From the NCBI GenBank assembly GCA_001466705.2, contig LATX02000248.1, positions 124,001-188,000 of the forward strand: DNA of 64,000 bases. The letters are read 5' to 3'. The DNA comes from Moniliophthora roreri (taxonomy: Eukaryota; Basidiomycota; Agaricomycetes; Agaricales; Marasmiaceae). Below the pieces are notes generated by a model. The model did not search any database, was not told the origin of the DNA, and saw only the letters and a list, made by a program, of their open reading frames with translations. Shown piece by piece: positions 23,871 to 34,309 of the stretch (the first letter of the stretch is position 1; every line of letters begins with the position of its first letter). Both the position numbers and the translations under genes were made by a program.

Positions 23871-24712
23871 AGTGCCCATAACTTGTTCATCCGATCTCGA
23901 CGACCTGTTTCCATGCCCTCGGTCACAGGTTTCCTTCCTCATTCCTTTGACATTGTTTACTTGAGCTCAAATTTGGGCTTGCTCTGGCCTTCTTTATGCC
24001 CTACGGATATCCTCAACCTATGGCGTGACAAGTATGGGACAACAGATGAAGCGAGCAACTCATGGTTTTTGTCAATTCGGGGTGATTCCCAAAGGTACGC
24101 CAGTAAGCTAAAAAATCAATCAGATTAGGTCCATATCTCCAGCTCGTGCTCATCGAATCGCAATCTCGACGACCACTTCTGGACTACGCCGGCAATAGCT
24201 TCAACCGAATGCGACGGCCACTTTAATTTGGATCCCTCTTCGATAGATTTGGCAGTTGTTGAGGGTAGAATGTTGGCGAACTGTCGAAAGCGAAGTTGAT
24301 AGGTTCGAGTACGCTAGACTGTGACCGTTTTGGCTAAGCGCCCATTGGCAAACCTTTCCGCTTCAACACGACCACCACGACCACGACCACCTGCACTTTC
24401 CCATCTCTTTTTTGACTCTTCTTTTTTCGGTGAACGGCTCGGCTGCTTGCTTGCGATGAAGGTTTCTGCAACGTTATCGACTTGAAGTTACTGTGAGGCT
24501 GGACAGGGCTGGAACTTTGTGCGGGATAACCTGGATTCTTCGGTTTGGAGGAAGGTGTAGCATGTGGTCAAGGGGGGCACGTACATCATTTTCATGCATC
24601 AAGGTACGTGCTATCTCGAATGAAAATATATTACACCGTTGACAGGTCCTGACTGTCAGATGCTTTCATATAAAACTCGCCTGAGTCCAATTCGCCCTTG
24701 CCTGTCTTCGCC
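23871..24712. other. Boundary and intergenic region, no gene seen
   Basis: CpG frequency rises sharply at about 23,880. No frame here shows family features. The last 150 bp are the probable promoter and 5' leader of the secreted-protein gene. Confidence 0.6.
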
Positions 24713-25551
24713 ATGATGTTCCAAAGCATTCTCTCTCGCTTGAAGCTTGGCTTGGTCGTCGTTATCCCCTTCATTCTCCTCGCCAACGCTGCTCCAGTTG
24801 ACACAGGAAATCACAAAATTCCGGTCAACCTTCGAGTCGAAGGAGCCGAAAAGACAATATTTGAAGGCATTGTCCTCACCAAGGGTCATAATGTCACCAC
24901 TCCGTCCATCGGTACTAGTATTCACTGCGATGGAACTAACCTCGGCGCCAATCCCAAATCCGGACCAACATGCACAAGTGCATTGGATGATGCAGCTCGT
25001 ACGAATGGTTTTCCCTGGAACGGGTGAGTGATTCGTATCATTACCCTAATGATCTCGTTCTGAAAGAGACCACGGTTTAGCACGTACTTCTCAGAATTTG
25101 ACGACATTTTCATCACAAGCATTGGTGGAGTCACTCAAACGGATACTCAGTTCTGGGTGGGTTACGTTAACCCTTTCCGTCACTTCGCCATCTCACATCG
25201 TCTGTCTCCTTGCAGGGTATCCTCTTGGATTATCAGTTCACTCCAGTAGGCGGCTGTCAACAACGAGTCAAAGTAGGAGACGAGATTCTTTTCGCTTTTG
25301 ATGCCTTTAGCGCTACGGCATTTTTGAAATTGAAGGGACCTCACGTTGCTCATGTCAATCAACCGGTGACGTTGACGGTTACCGATGGTTCGACAGGAAA
25401 AACGGTTCAAGGTGCTGACGTCGATGGAGCGGTCAGTGACGCGAATGGAAAAGCCACGATTACCTTTGGCAAGGCCGGGTTGCATGGCGTCAAGGCGCAA
25501 AAAGCGGGAACTATTCGTTCGAATCAGGTTTCTATTGTTGTTACGCCTTGA
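24713..25551 (+). CDS. Secreted DUF4430-like protein
   Basis: Three exons (24,713-25,023; 25,081-25,156; 25,216-25,551) join in frame into 240 residues. Introns of 57 and 59 bp have GTGAGT and GTGGGT donors. The N-terminus is a signal peptide (hydrophobic L-G-L-V-V-V-I-P-F-I-L-L-A, cleavage near A-N-A-A-P). The body has V-N-L-R-V-E-G near the start and G-G-C-Q-Q-R-V-K-V-G-D-E-I-L-F-A-F-D-A-F, the layout I know from secreted basidiomycete proteins with a DUF4430 (transcobalamin-like) fold. The last third is a beta-rich Ig-like segment. It is probably extracellular; no enzyme motif is visible and function is unknown. The next ATG (24,716) is an equally possible start. Confidence 0.75.
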
Positions 25552-25673
25552 GCGGGATTGGGAATGTGTTGTACAGCAGTGTATTTGGATACGGGATATG
25601 AATGAAAACAACTGGGCTTGGTTTATCGGATGATGTACAGTTGGCTCTCCTTCTAGCTGAATCTTCTTCCTCT

Positions 25674-25900
25674 ATTCTTTGATGTTCTCCACAGACGGTA
25701 CGGTGGACGCTGGTAAGTAAACCAGGAAGAGAATATTGAACTCACCTGAGCGACCAAAGTCCAGCTGTCCCTTGGGAGGGCCTATGCCAATCTCGCGACA
25801 GGTATCTAGCACGAAATGAAGAACCGAGCGTAGTCGAAACCCCAGCGCCGCATTGACAAAAAAAAATAAGCGCGCGGCACCAGTACACGTTGGATTTCCA
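25674..25900 (-). pseudogene. 3' end of a small unknown gene, unit A1
   Basis: The minus strand reads C-R-E-I-G-I-G-P-P-K-G-Q-L-D-F-G, then a GTGAGT donor and a TTACCAG acceptor, then S-T-V-P-S-V-E-N-I-K-E and a stop. It lies just upstream of the SIKE-like gene on the opposite strand and recurs at 27,975-28,360 and 30,118-30,375. It may be the living end of a small gene whose 5' part I cannot trace, or already a relic. Confidence 0.4.
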
Positions 25901-25980
25901 ATTTTGGCCAATTCCCCAGCTCTACCTACTTCCACCGTTATATTAGTCCCGTGTCCAGCACACATCCGCCTCTCATTACC

Positions 25981-27471
25981 ATGGACAACGACCTAGTCCG
26001 CTTATGGCATCTCATTAACGAACTGAGCGACCAGCTAGCTCACAACCACAAAATCACCAAAACCCTCCAATCGCAAGCTAGTACGCTCAAAGTGGGTTGA
26101 TTCTCTACATATCAGCATCGTGAACTGTGGTATTCATCCGTTTTTTTAAGCAGAATGAAGTAGCGCAGATCAATACTGGATTTACCTTACGAAGATACAA
26201 TACCGATATCACCAAAGGTGCGTTGCGTTATGCCGGTTTTCTGTCGACGTCGGGCTCATAAACGGAATGGGATGGTATACAGAAACATTCGATTCGGACC
26301 TCGAACGCACCAGCGCACAAATAATCATCGAGAACCAGGGTCTTTTACACGAAAACAAACAGCTCAGTCTGTTGTTGAAAGAGTATGAGGGAACACTAGA
26401 GACGATTATGATAAAATTCCGGAATCATGCTGTGTGTACCCACTGCATCTGCATACCCATGAACAGTTCTCATATATCCTTTAGTTGGCAGCACAACAAC
26501 ACGAACATACCTTAACACGACACTACGAAACACTCCTCATGGCTCGAGAAACCCAGGATCTTTCACAAGACCTTACATCTGCCGTCAACATGTCAAAGTC
26601 ACTACAGAGGCTCCTACGAAATCTACGGAGTCTGCTTCGGTCAATGTCGAGTGAAGATGATGAAGAAGAGACCGCCGAAGTCGACGGAGACACACATGCA
26701 CAACACGTCGACCCAGCAGAGGTTTTGTCCCTGCTAGACAAACTGACCGCCCAACTCAGCGGAAGCGGAGTATACCCCGAACTCTCAGGTCCAGCAGACT
26801 GGTCCGTCGAACGCGAACACGAGATATCCCGATTAGAAAAAGAGAACGATGAGCTCCGCAGGAGGTTGGGTATCGATCAAGAAAGTATACTCGCTTCAGG
26901 CATCGACATGGATGCTGAAATCCGTCGTATGGAATGTGATAGACATCCTATACTCTCTGTGGAAAAACACCGGAGACGGGGGAGTGGGCATAGTCGTTCC
27001 GGGAGTGGTGATCAGTGGGAGAGAGGTGGCGGTGGCGGTGGTGGAGGTAGTGGTGGAGGTATTGGTTCATATTGGGATACTCTCACCAACGCGAACAACA
27101 AAGGCCCTCAGCAGCAGCATCAGCCCCAGCCAAGCTACAGCGCAGTACTGGCCGGTGGGATGGGTGTACAGCAATCTCCCGGGCCAAACGTTGTAGGTGG
27201 TGCACCGCTCCAACGAGCGATCGACCTTCCTGGTATGCGTATGGGTGCTGGTCCGCAAGGGAGACGGTTAGGGACTAGTTCGCCTCAGAGAGGTGGTTGG
27301 CCCGCCGCTCCTGGGAGAGGAGCTGGAGCGCCAAGTCCCACTGCTTCTGCAAGTTCTGCTTCGGCAGCATTGAGTCTGTGGTCGAATCAACAACCGTCTT
27401 CTTCTGTCAGTGATAGACCGTGGCCGATGCAAGGTGGCGGAGGTGGTGGTGGTGGTGGCGGATTGGATTAG
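25981..27471 (+). CDS. SIKE/FGFR1OP2-family coiled-coil protein (STRIPAK subunit)
   Basis: Four exons (25,981-26,091; 26,154-26,217; 26,283-26,431; 26,485-27,471) join into 436 residues. Residues about 1-130 are a coiled coil whose heart, [12 protein letters not shown] followed by [14 protein letters not shown], matches the conserved Q-E-N...E-L...L-E-x-I-M-x-K-Y-R block of SIKE/FGFR1OP2. In animals and in Sordaria (SCI1) this family is a component of the STRIPAK phosphatase-kinase complex, which controls cell fusion and fruiting in fungi. The fungal protein adds a long acidic, then Gly/Ser/Pro-rich disordered tail with poly-Gly runs. Intron 1 ends in a tandem AAGCAG acceptor. Degraded copies follow downstream. 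Confidence 0.75.
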
Positions 27472-27479
27472 ACTCGGTA

Positions 27480-27700
27480 GCGCGCGCGTTAGGGAGACGG
27501 TTAGGTACTAGTTCGCCTTGGAGAGGTGGGTTGGACCGCCGAGAGGAGAGCAGGAACGCTAGGTACCACTGCTTCTGCGGATTCTGCTTCGGCAGTGTTG
27601 AGGCTGTGGTCGAACCAGCGGCATTCTTCTTCTGTTAGTGATAGACCCTGGCCGATGCAAGATGGGGGAGGTGGGGGAGGTGGAGGGTTGGGTTGCGCGC
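27480..27700 (+). repeat. Degraded duplicate of the 3' end of the SIKE-like gene
   Basis: Starting with gggagacggttaggtactag, about 200 bp repeat the gene segment 27,262-27,466 (serine/alanine-rich and poly-Gly codons) with many substitutions and small indels. Confidence 0.75.
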
Positions 27701-27974
27701 GCGTTAAGTTACTCTGCTCTTATCCTCGTGTAGCCCAGTTTGGATTAACATTTATCATTGAGTTCGGATCCTATGATATGACAGGAATTGTACCTCGACT
27801 CATAACCAGCCTCTACACGGTTTGAGTCAATCGAAGCCTTCCGCCCAGTACTTATAACGTGAGGCGGCATTTTTTCCTACGAAGTTGGAGTAGCTAGACT
27901 TCTATTCCTACGCTATGAGCCCTGGTTACTCGATACCGCCATTACGGGAAATAGAGACTGTACCCTCCGCCGCT

Positions 27975-28360
27975 TCAGAAACAATAAACCCACATTGGCT
28001 CTCCTTCGAGGTGAAGCTTCACCCTCAACTCTTCAATCTTCTCCTCAGATGGTACGGATACCGCCGGGAAACCAGGACGGTTGTAAGGAGAATATTTGGC
28101 CCAGCCTAGAACACACTTGCCACCATTGCCAAACGTAAGCTGCACCTTCGGAGAACCTATACCAACCTTATTGCAGGTACATATCCAACACAGATTTGCA
28201 GCGCTCGGATTCTTCCATTGATCCCCGTATGCAAGAGCCCAGGGTAGTCTCGGTGAGCTCAAAACCCCATACGCAGACCTTGTCTTTCATGTCTTCTGGG
28301 ACTGGTGGTGCTTTGCGCGTATAGTTTTCCCTGTCAACTTGTTGGCTTGATTCACGGAAC
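27975..28360 (-). pseudogene. Unit A2: degraded copy of the small unknown gene end
   Basis: The minus strand carries G-I-G-S-P-K-V-Q-L-T-F-G and V-P-S-E-E-K-I-E-E, matching unit A1 at an offset of about 2.35 kb. The intron donor is not preserved and the frame reads through. Confidence 0.55.
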
Positions 28361-28744
28361 TAGCCGAGGAAGACATACCGTATAGGGAATAAATCCTCTA
28401 TCTTAACTGGTTTACGTTCAGTACTTCCAGTTTGCCACAACATTATGAGCCTGGATGAGACTGGATGGTGGTACTGTACAAGTTGAAGATTGAAAAGTCG
28501 CGACCTCGCCAATCGACGGGATAAGGTGCTGGGACACGTGACGTCTCCCGAGTCACGGTCACACCCATTGTGTTGCGAAGACTCGATCATCTCCATCGTA
28601 AACCTTTCCAACTAGCAGTATATTCTTCGAGTTGGTCATACCATCAATCCGCCGTTATGTCTAAGCCAATGGATACTAACATGGAATCCCGGCGCTAGTT
28701 GGAACTCTAATCAAGCTTCTAGAATTATATGGTGCCTGTCCCCA

Positions 28745-29700
28745 AATTCCGGAATCATGCAGTGCGTACCTACCACATCTACATACCCAATGAATAGCTC
28801 TCATGTATCCTTTAGTTGCGACATGAAAATACCTTAACATGACACCACGAAACTCTCCTCACAGCTCGAGAAACCCAGGATCTTTCACGAGACCTTACAT
28901 CTACCGTCGACATGTCAAAGTCACTGCAAAGGCTCCTACGAAATCTACAGAGTCTGCTTCAGTCAATTTCTGGCGAAGAAGATGGAGGAGAAGCCGCCAA
29001 AGTCGATGCCAACAGAGATGCACATGTGCAGCACGTCGACCCAGCAGAGGTTTTGTCCCTCCTAGACAAACTGACCGGCCAGCTCAGCGGAAGCGGAGGG
29101 TACCCTGAACTCTCAGGTCCGTCGAACGTGAACACGAGATATCTCGATTGCAAAACGAGAACGACGACCCCGCAGAATGTTGGGTATCTGTCCAGGGAGT
29201 ACTATGTCCGCCTCTGGCATCGATACGGACGCTGAAATCCGTCGTATGAAATGCGATAGGCATCTTATACTTTCTGTGGATAAACACCGGAGACGGGGGA
29301 GTGGGCATAGTCGGTCTGGGAGTGATGACCAGTGGGAGAGGGGTATTGTTTGTGACAGAGGTATCGGTTCATATTGAGATAATCTCACCGACGCCAATAC
29401 GAACGACAAGAGTTCAGGCTCTTAGCAGCAGCATCCTCAGCTATACAGCGCGGCCCTGGCTGGTGGGATGTGTGTACAGCAATCTCCCGGGCCAAAGGTT
29501 ATAGGTGGTGCACCGCTCCAAGCCTCCAACGAGCGATCGACCTTCCTGGGTTAGGTATTAGCTCGCCTTAGAGATGATTGGGCCGCCGGGAGAGGAGCTG
29601 GAGCACCAATTCCCGTTGCTTTTGCGAGTTCTGCTTCGGTGTCACTGAGTCTGCTCGAATCAGCGACCGGGGCAAACGGGAGGTGGATTGGATTGGATTT
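28745..29700 (+). pseudogene. Degraded second copy of the SIKE-like gene (exon 3 end to 3' end)
   Basis: From ccggaatcatgcagtgcg onwards the sequence follows the SIKE-like gene from the end of exon 3 through intron 3 and exon 4, at an offset of about 2.33 kb. It retains [10 protein letters not shown] and [14 protein letters not shown], but has deletions (one after L-S-G-P) and frameshifts, and has lost the final ATG-free 5' exons. It is not expressible as a full protein. Confidence 0.75.
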
Positions 29701-30117
29701 GAATCGGTGGTATAGTGGTGGAGTTTGCGTGCGCGCACACTAAGTTATTCTGTGATCGTGTAGCCTATTTCGTATTAATGTTTATCGATTTTTGATTCTA
29801 TACGACATGCGAGGGAGCCCGGAAGTGTCGATGATATCATGGACGATGTACCCTCTATTAATCGTAGTGTGGGGGGTCCTGCTTGTTTAAACAAGGCCGT
29901 TTCAGAGGTGGTGAAGAAGATATATAAACAGTTGAATTAGGTACAATGTACAGCACGAATCAGGGTGACAGTGAAAACCTTTACTCGACGCCGCCACTAC
30001 TGTGACTTTGAACACCACCGTGATCAACTGGGGGTGGATCCTTTCATGCGAGTCATTATTGATGAAAAGGGACGTCGATCCGGAGGAACTCGAGAGTGTG
30101 ATTAGCCAGTATGAAAA

Positions 30118-30375
30118 CACACCTCAACCTTCAATCTTCTCCACATATGGTACGGCGTTCGCCGAGGATCATTGGACCTAGCCGAGGACATACTCGCGAC
30201 AAAAGGTCAGCTGTGCCTTTGGAGAATCCAGCGGCAGGTCTGAAGTAGAAATTTACAGCGCTCGTATGCCTGGCAAGTACGAGCCAAAGGTAGCCTCAGT
30301 GGACTTGAAACTCCATACGCAAATCCGCGGCAGAATCGCGAGCGTGATCTTCCCCGTCAATTTGTTAGTTTAGGG
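30118..30375 (-). pseudogene. Unit A3: more degraded copy of the small unknown gene end
   Basis: The sequence cttcaatcttctccacatatggtacgg onward aligns with units A1 and A2, with more indels. It precedes the third SIKE-like copy just as the other units precede theirs. Confidence 0.5.
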
Positions 30376-30574
30376 CTAGTTAAAGGAGAACCGTAAGGCA
30401 CAAAAGTTGGTGAATGGATCCGATTCGTCATTGCCAATATTGGTAGTATGCCACAACATGAGAACTGGACTCGTGCATATGCATCGTGCATCATGCCGCG
30501 CCAGAAATGTTACTTTCCCACTGCCTTCACCATCTCAGCTAGCAGCGTCATGCTGTCGGTTTTCCTTGTGGTAT

Positions 30575-30960
30575 ACGTACAGAAACAACCTTCACACCGA
30601 CGCCCAAATTGTCAAGGTTTTACGCGCGAAAATAAATAGCTCTTTTTCTGTCCGAAAGAGTGTGAAGGGGCATCAAGAGACGATTTTGGAATCATGCAGT
30701 GCGGTGCGTAACGTCATAAAATCTCTCTTGTATATTGAGCAGCTCACGATTAAGTAGCATCTCGCAGCCCAAAGGAATGAACGGAGAATGCACCCTTTAC
30801 ATGACACTACGTAACTCTGCTGTTTATGGATTGATAAACCCAGGACATTTATCAGAAGAACTTCAAGAAGACATCCACATGTTGACCCAAAGGACATCTT
30901 CTCTCTCCTAGACAAACACATCATCCAAACTCTCAAGATCAGCCGAGTCTACTATGGCTT
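30575..30960 (+). pseudogene. Third, most degraded copy of the SIKE-like gene
   Basis: Fragments match exon 3 (cagaaacaacc...cgcccaaattgtcaagg, then caagagacgatt) and exon 4 (attgataaacccaggac and tctctcctagacaaac) in order, with large losses. It retains exon 3 sequence absent from the second copy, so the third copy was not derived from the second in its present form. Confidence 0.6.
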
Positions 30961-31693
30961 TCGGCGGACAAATCAGCAGCCTTAAGCTTCTACCTCTGAA
31001 CCTATCCATGGCCGGTCCAAGCGGGTGATGGTTGAGTCACTGACGGCCGTGGAGTTTGGGCACAAAGTCCTTCTGTTTTTCTTCTTGTGTTTCCTGTTTT
31101 GGACCCTACGCGAAATGCAAGCGATCTCGTTAACAGTCTAGAGGTGACGATGATCTCATGGGAGAGGAGTCAATGACTAATACCCTGGGTTCCAAGAGCG
31201 TTGGGTAACATGTACACCTCTCTTCCATGACGGATTCAAGCTAGGTTTCTTGTTTTTCAGACAATGATCTGCGGCTTGAAGAGTTTGGATATTTTGCTCC
31301 ACCGGTGCCAGTATTGTTGACCGACCGGGCTCCCTCGGACATTTCATGGTGTTTTCTCTACGCAGTTTGGAGATTACTCATACACGTGCCAGCAATTGGG
31401 ACCCGATATCCATATCTAGATTCCATATTTCGACCCGACCTGCACTCCGTTCACTACTTACAACCGCTGCAATATTGATCGCATCCATTTTCGGTACCGC
31501 TTTATGGTTTCACCTTTTAGGGTTGCGATACTCGGAAATGCTTCTACTCCCAAAGAAAAACTCACAGGCTCATTCTACCTACATGCGGCTACCCCAAGTT
31601 CGGGTATCGTTTCGACAGTTCATTCGTTGCACCCCAAATCATTGAATACACAAGCACAACCTTCTGGTACCCCCTCGTATTTATAGGACCATA
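30961..31693. other. Intergenic region, no gene seen
   Basis: The first part still resembles sequence downstream of the SIKE-like gene (gacgatgatctcatgg at about 31,147 against gatgatatcatggacgatg at about 29,830). An open frame at 31,346-31,645 shows no family features; the rest is the probable promoter of the next gene. Confidence 0.5.
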
Positions 31694-32453
31694 ATGGCAC
31701 GACACTCGCCACCCTTTGGCTCCTGTGTCAGTCACGTTCCAATGACGACGTCAACCCCGACGACGTCAGCCTCGACTACGCCTCACCGTCCGCCCTCATT
31801 GCCGCTACCTCCACGAATTCTTCCGGACGGACGTCAACATGTTATAAATCTAGCTTGGTCCTCCTCTTCCTCCTCTTCTGACAACACCCCACCTGAAACA
31901 ACTTTCCCAACTTCAAACCTATACGAATCCGCATCCGCACCTGCCTCGACACGTAACGAAATGATGCTAGCTTCGAGTGCCGTTCCCCGTCTCGATATCG
32001 CTCGTCTTTCACCTCCTCCATCCATCGCTACATCCCATTCCACTCGATCGGCCGTCTTCTCTCCAATGGAAAGAGCGCGTCGAACAGCTCCCCCAGACAA
32101 CTCGCCTCCCATGACAATTCAGTCATCCCCTTTGAAGCATACGCTTCAAGTCAAGCTTCCAGTCATCATACAACCTGAAATGGTGACTATTTCAGCAAAT
32201 AAGGGGGATAAACTAAAAGTCATTGCAGATGCATGGCATTTGGAAAATGATTGTGAGTCCAGGTATAGTATCCACCACGCTGACTCTTGACATCTCGGTT
32301 GCAGGCCATTATGAATGGATAATCAGTTTTCCACCCAGAGACATTGACATGTCAGGCGTTCATGCCAGATTCGAACCAGACGGAACCCTCGTCATTGACG
32401 TTCGCAGGTTTCCGCGCCACAGTCACTTTGCCAGACCAGTAGCGTTTGTATAA
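31694..32453 (+). CDS. Alpha-crystallin-like (small heat-shock type) protein
   Basis: Two exons (31,694-32,252 and 32,305-32,453; a 52-bp intron with a GTGAGT donor) give 235 residues. The first 150 residues are Ser/Thr/Pro-rich and probably disordered. The C-terminal 80 residues run K-V-I-A-D-A-W-H-L-E-N-D through H-Y-E-W-I-I-S-F-P-P-R-D-I-D-M-S to G-T-L-V-I-D-V-R-R. This is the strand pattern of an alpha-crystallin domain ending in the conserved G-x-L-x-I-x-x-x-R. It lacks an obvious C-terminal I-x-I tail. A chaperone role is a family inference; it may instead be a scaffold using the fold. Confidence 0.65.
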
Positions 32454-32852
32454 CATTTACCAAATAATTGGGACTTTGTAGGTTTCAGAACTTGAATTAC
32501 TTTACTTGTCAGTTATTTAGAGTTGGCTTGTGCTACCTCATACTACTGTATCGATATGCTTGATGCATACACCATATTCTTATTGATGGAAGTGCGGAAA
32601 TGTACTCGTATATACTCGCTTGTGCAAATGCAGAAGATTACATGCATTTTCCTCGTGTTATCGGGACGCCATAGAGAAATCCCCTGAGATGAAATCGATG
32701 AGATCTGAGGCGCAGCCGCCGGAGAGTCGGAGAGAGCTGCTTGTCTTGGCGCCTAGTCCAGGCCGGTGAGTCCGAAAACTTGAGGACAAACACGGTTTCC
32801 TTCCTACCACCACCCACTTGACTCTTTTCGCAATCTCCTTTTTCAGCTCGCC

Positions 32853-33983
32853 ATGACGAAAGCTTCAATCTATCTAGCCCTATTTTTCCAAATTCATCTC
32901 GCTCTTGCGGGGACAGTCGGAAATGGTGGTTCATGCTCGGGCTCCAGAGATCATCTTGACCCCAACTCGCACAAGCTGATTACAGACTGCTCCGATCACT
33001 ACTACTGCACCGCTCCTCAAAATGGTACATGCGTGCCCAAAGCATGCCGGCGAGACGAATACCCATTCGGATACTCTGACCAAGACATGTTACCTCCAAT
33101 GTGTCCTCAAGGAACGTTTTGCCCAGATGAAGGAAGTGGATGTAGAGCGCAAGTCGCAGTTGGGCAAGGCTGTCAAATGAATCGAGATGACCAGTGTGCG
33201 CCGGCGCCCGGTTGGAGAGAGTTGGAGAGAGACGAAAACTGGCTGGGGTCCATTTGTTTAAAGTCGGTTTGCATGTGCGTTGCAAGTTGCACTTTCTATA
33301 TACTATACGTGACCTCATACCTTTTTTTACTTGCATAGGTACGCGAATGCCACGTTCAACGAACCCTGCATTCTTGAAAGCAATGCCTACATCTCTGTCG
33401 TCTCTGGGCAGGCCTACAACACGATTATCTCTCGCGATAACTGTCGTTCTCCGCAGCTCTACTGTGATCCAAATAGCAAGACATGTCAAGCTTCAAAATT
33501 GATTGGCTCTTACTGCGAGGCAGATGCTGAATGTGAACAAGTACGTATATGTTACTGATATGCTTCACCACGTTGCAATTCTTTCTCAAGCGCAACTGCG
33601 TAAACGGCGTCTGTGCCATTCCACCTGAAGCTCCCTTGAGGATCTCGGCCTGGCAGTACCTTGTGACTGTACTTTGTCTCGTTGGGGGTAACCACTTTCT
33701 CTTTCCTTGTGATTGCGGATGCGATACTCAAGCTTTGAAAGCTATGGCTTCGACCTTGATTCTCCTTATCATCATTCACAAGCGCCATCGCTACTATCGA
33801 TATCGGGAGTTGAGACAATATTACTTTGAACAGCTAAGGTCAGTCTTTTACCTCCCGCAGATCACTTCCTTCATATCTAACTGTTCTCTATTACCTTTTA
33901 GTCTTAGGCGCTCAATCATCGCGCTGCATACTGCTGCCAGCAAAGCGGATCCTCGTTTCAAGACCAAGTCAATCGTTGTGTGA
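32853..33983 (+). CDS. Secreted or membrane Cys-rich protein with one C-terminal TM segment
   Basis: Five exons (32,853-33,274; 33,339-33,540; 33,591-33,687; 33,733-33,838; 33,902-33,983) join in frame into 302 residues. The signal peptide I-Y-L-A-L-F-F-Q-I-H-L-A-L-A-G is followed by about 210 residues rich in Cys spaced in pairs (for example D-H-Y-Y-C, C-P-Q-G-T-F-C-P, Y-C-D-P-N-S-K-T-C), suggesting many disulfides and an extracellular location. Then come one hydrophobic stretch (about residue 225-255), a basic H-K-R-H-R-Y-Y-R-Y-R segment and a short cytosolic tail. The pattern resembles a type I membrane protein conserved in mushrooms, but I cannot name a function. The third intron's acceptor is AAG. 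Confidence 0.7.
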
Positions 33984-34204
33984 TGGTTTTCGGATAAAAT
34001 TCTTCTAGTACTTTGTGTATTGTTTCATTTAGCATATTTGCACTGTATCCCCGTATTTCTCCGTGTTACCGAGTTGCAAAATACGTTTTTGCCCCGAGCC
34101 CATCAAAAAATCAGCCAAAATAAGTCAACCCGAGCGGCAGACTAACGAAAAAACGATCTTAACCTGAGCACCTATTAGTCCCAAAAACGTATTACGCTAC
34201 GTTC

Positions 34205-34210
34205 ACGCGT
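34205..34210 (+). promoter_or_regulatory. MCB-like element ACGCGT upstream of ORC1
   Basis: The palindrome ACGCGT, the MluI cell-cycle box bound by MBF in yeasts, lies 100 bp before the ORC1 ATG. A near match, ACGCGC, is at 34,270-34,275. A G1/S role here is inference. Confidence 0.45.
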
Positions 34211-34309
34211 CATTTGAAGTTTCACGGCAAGTCACACAGGCGTGATCAGTAATCGCTACCGTTACCGTTACGCGCATTGTTCTCTGCTTGATACCACGAT
34301 CTTAACGCC

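Noticed and set aside
24290..24320. ggttcgagtacgc as a tRNA B-box
   Set aside because: It lacks the final TCC, has no A-box at the proper distance and no acceptor stem.
31346..31645. Plus-strand open frame before the alpha-crystallin-like gene
   Set aside because: There is no homology I recognise and it sits where a promoter is expected; probably chance.
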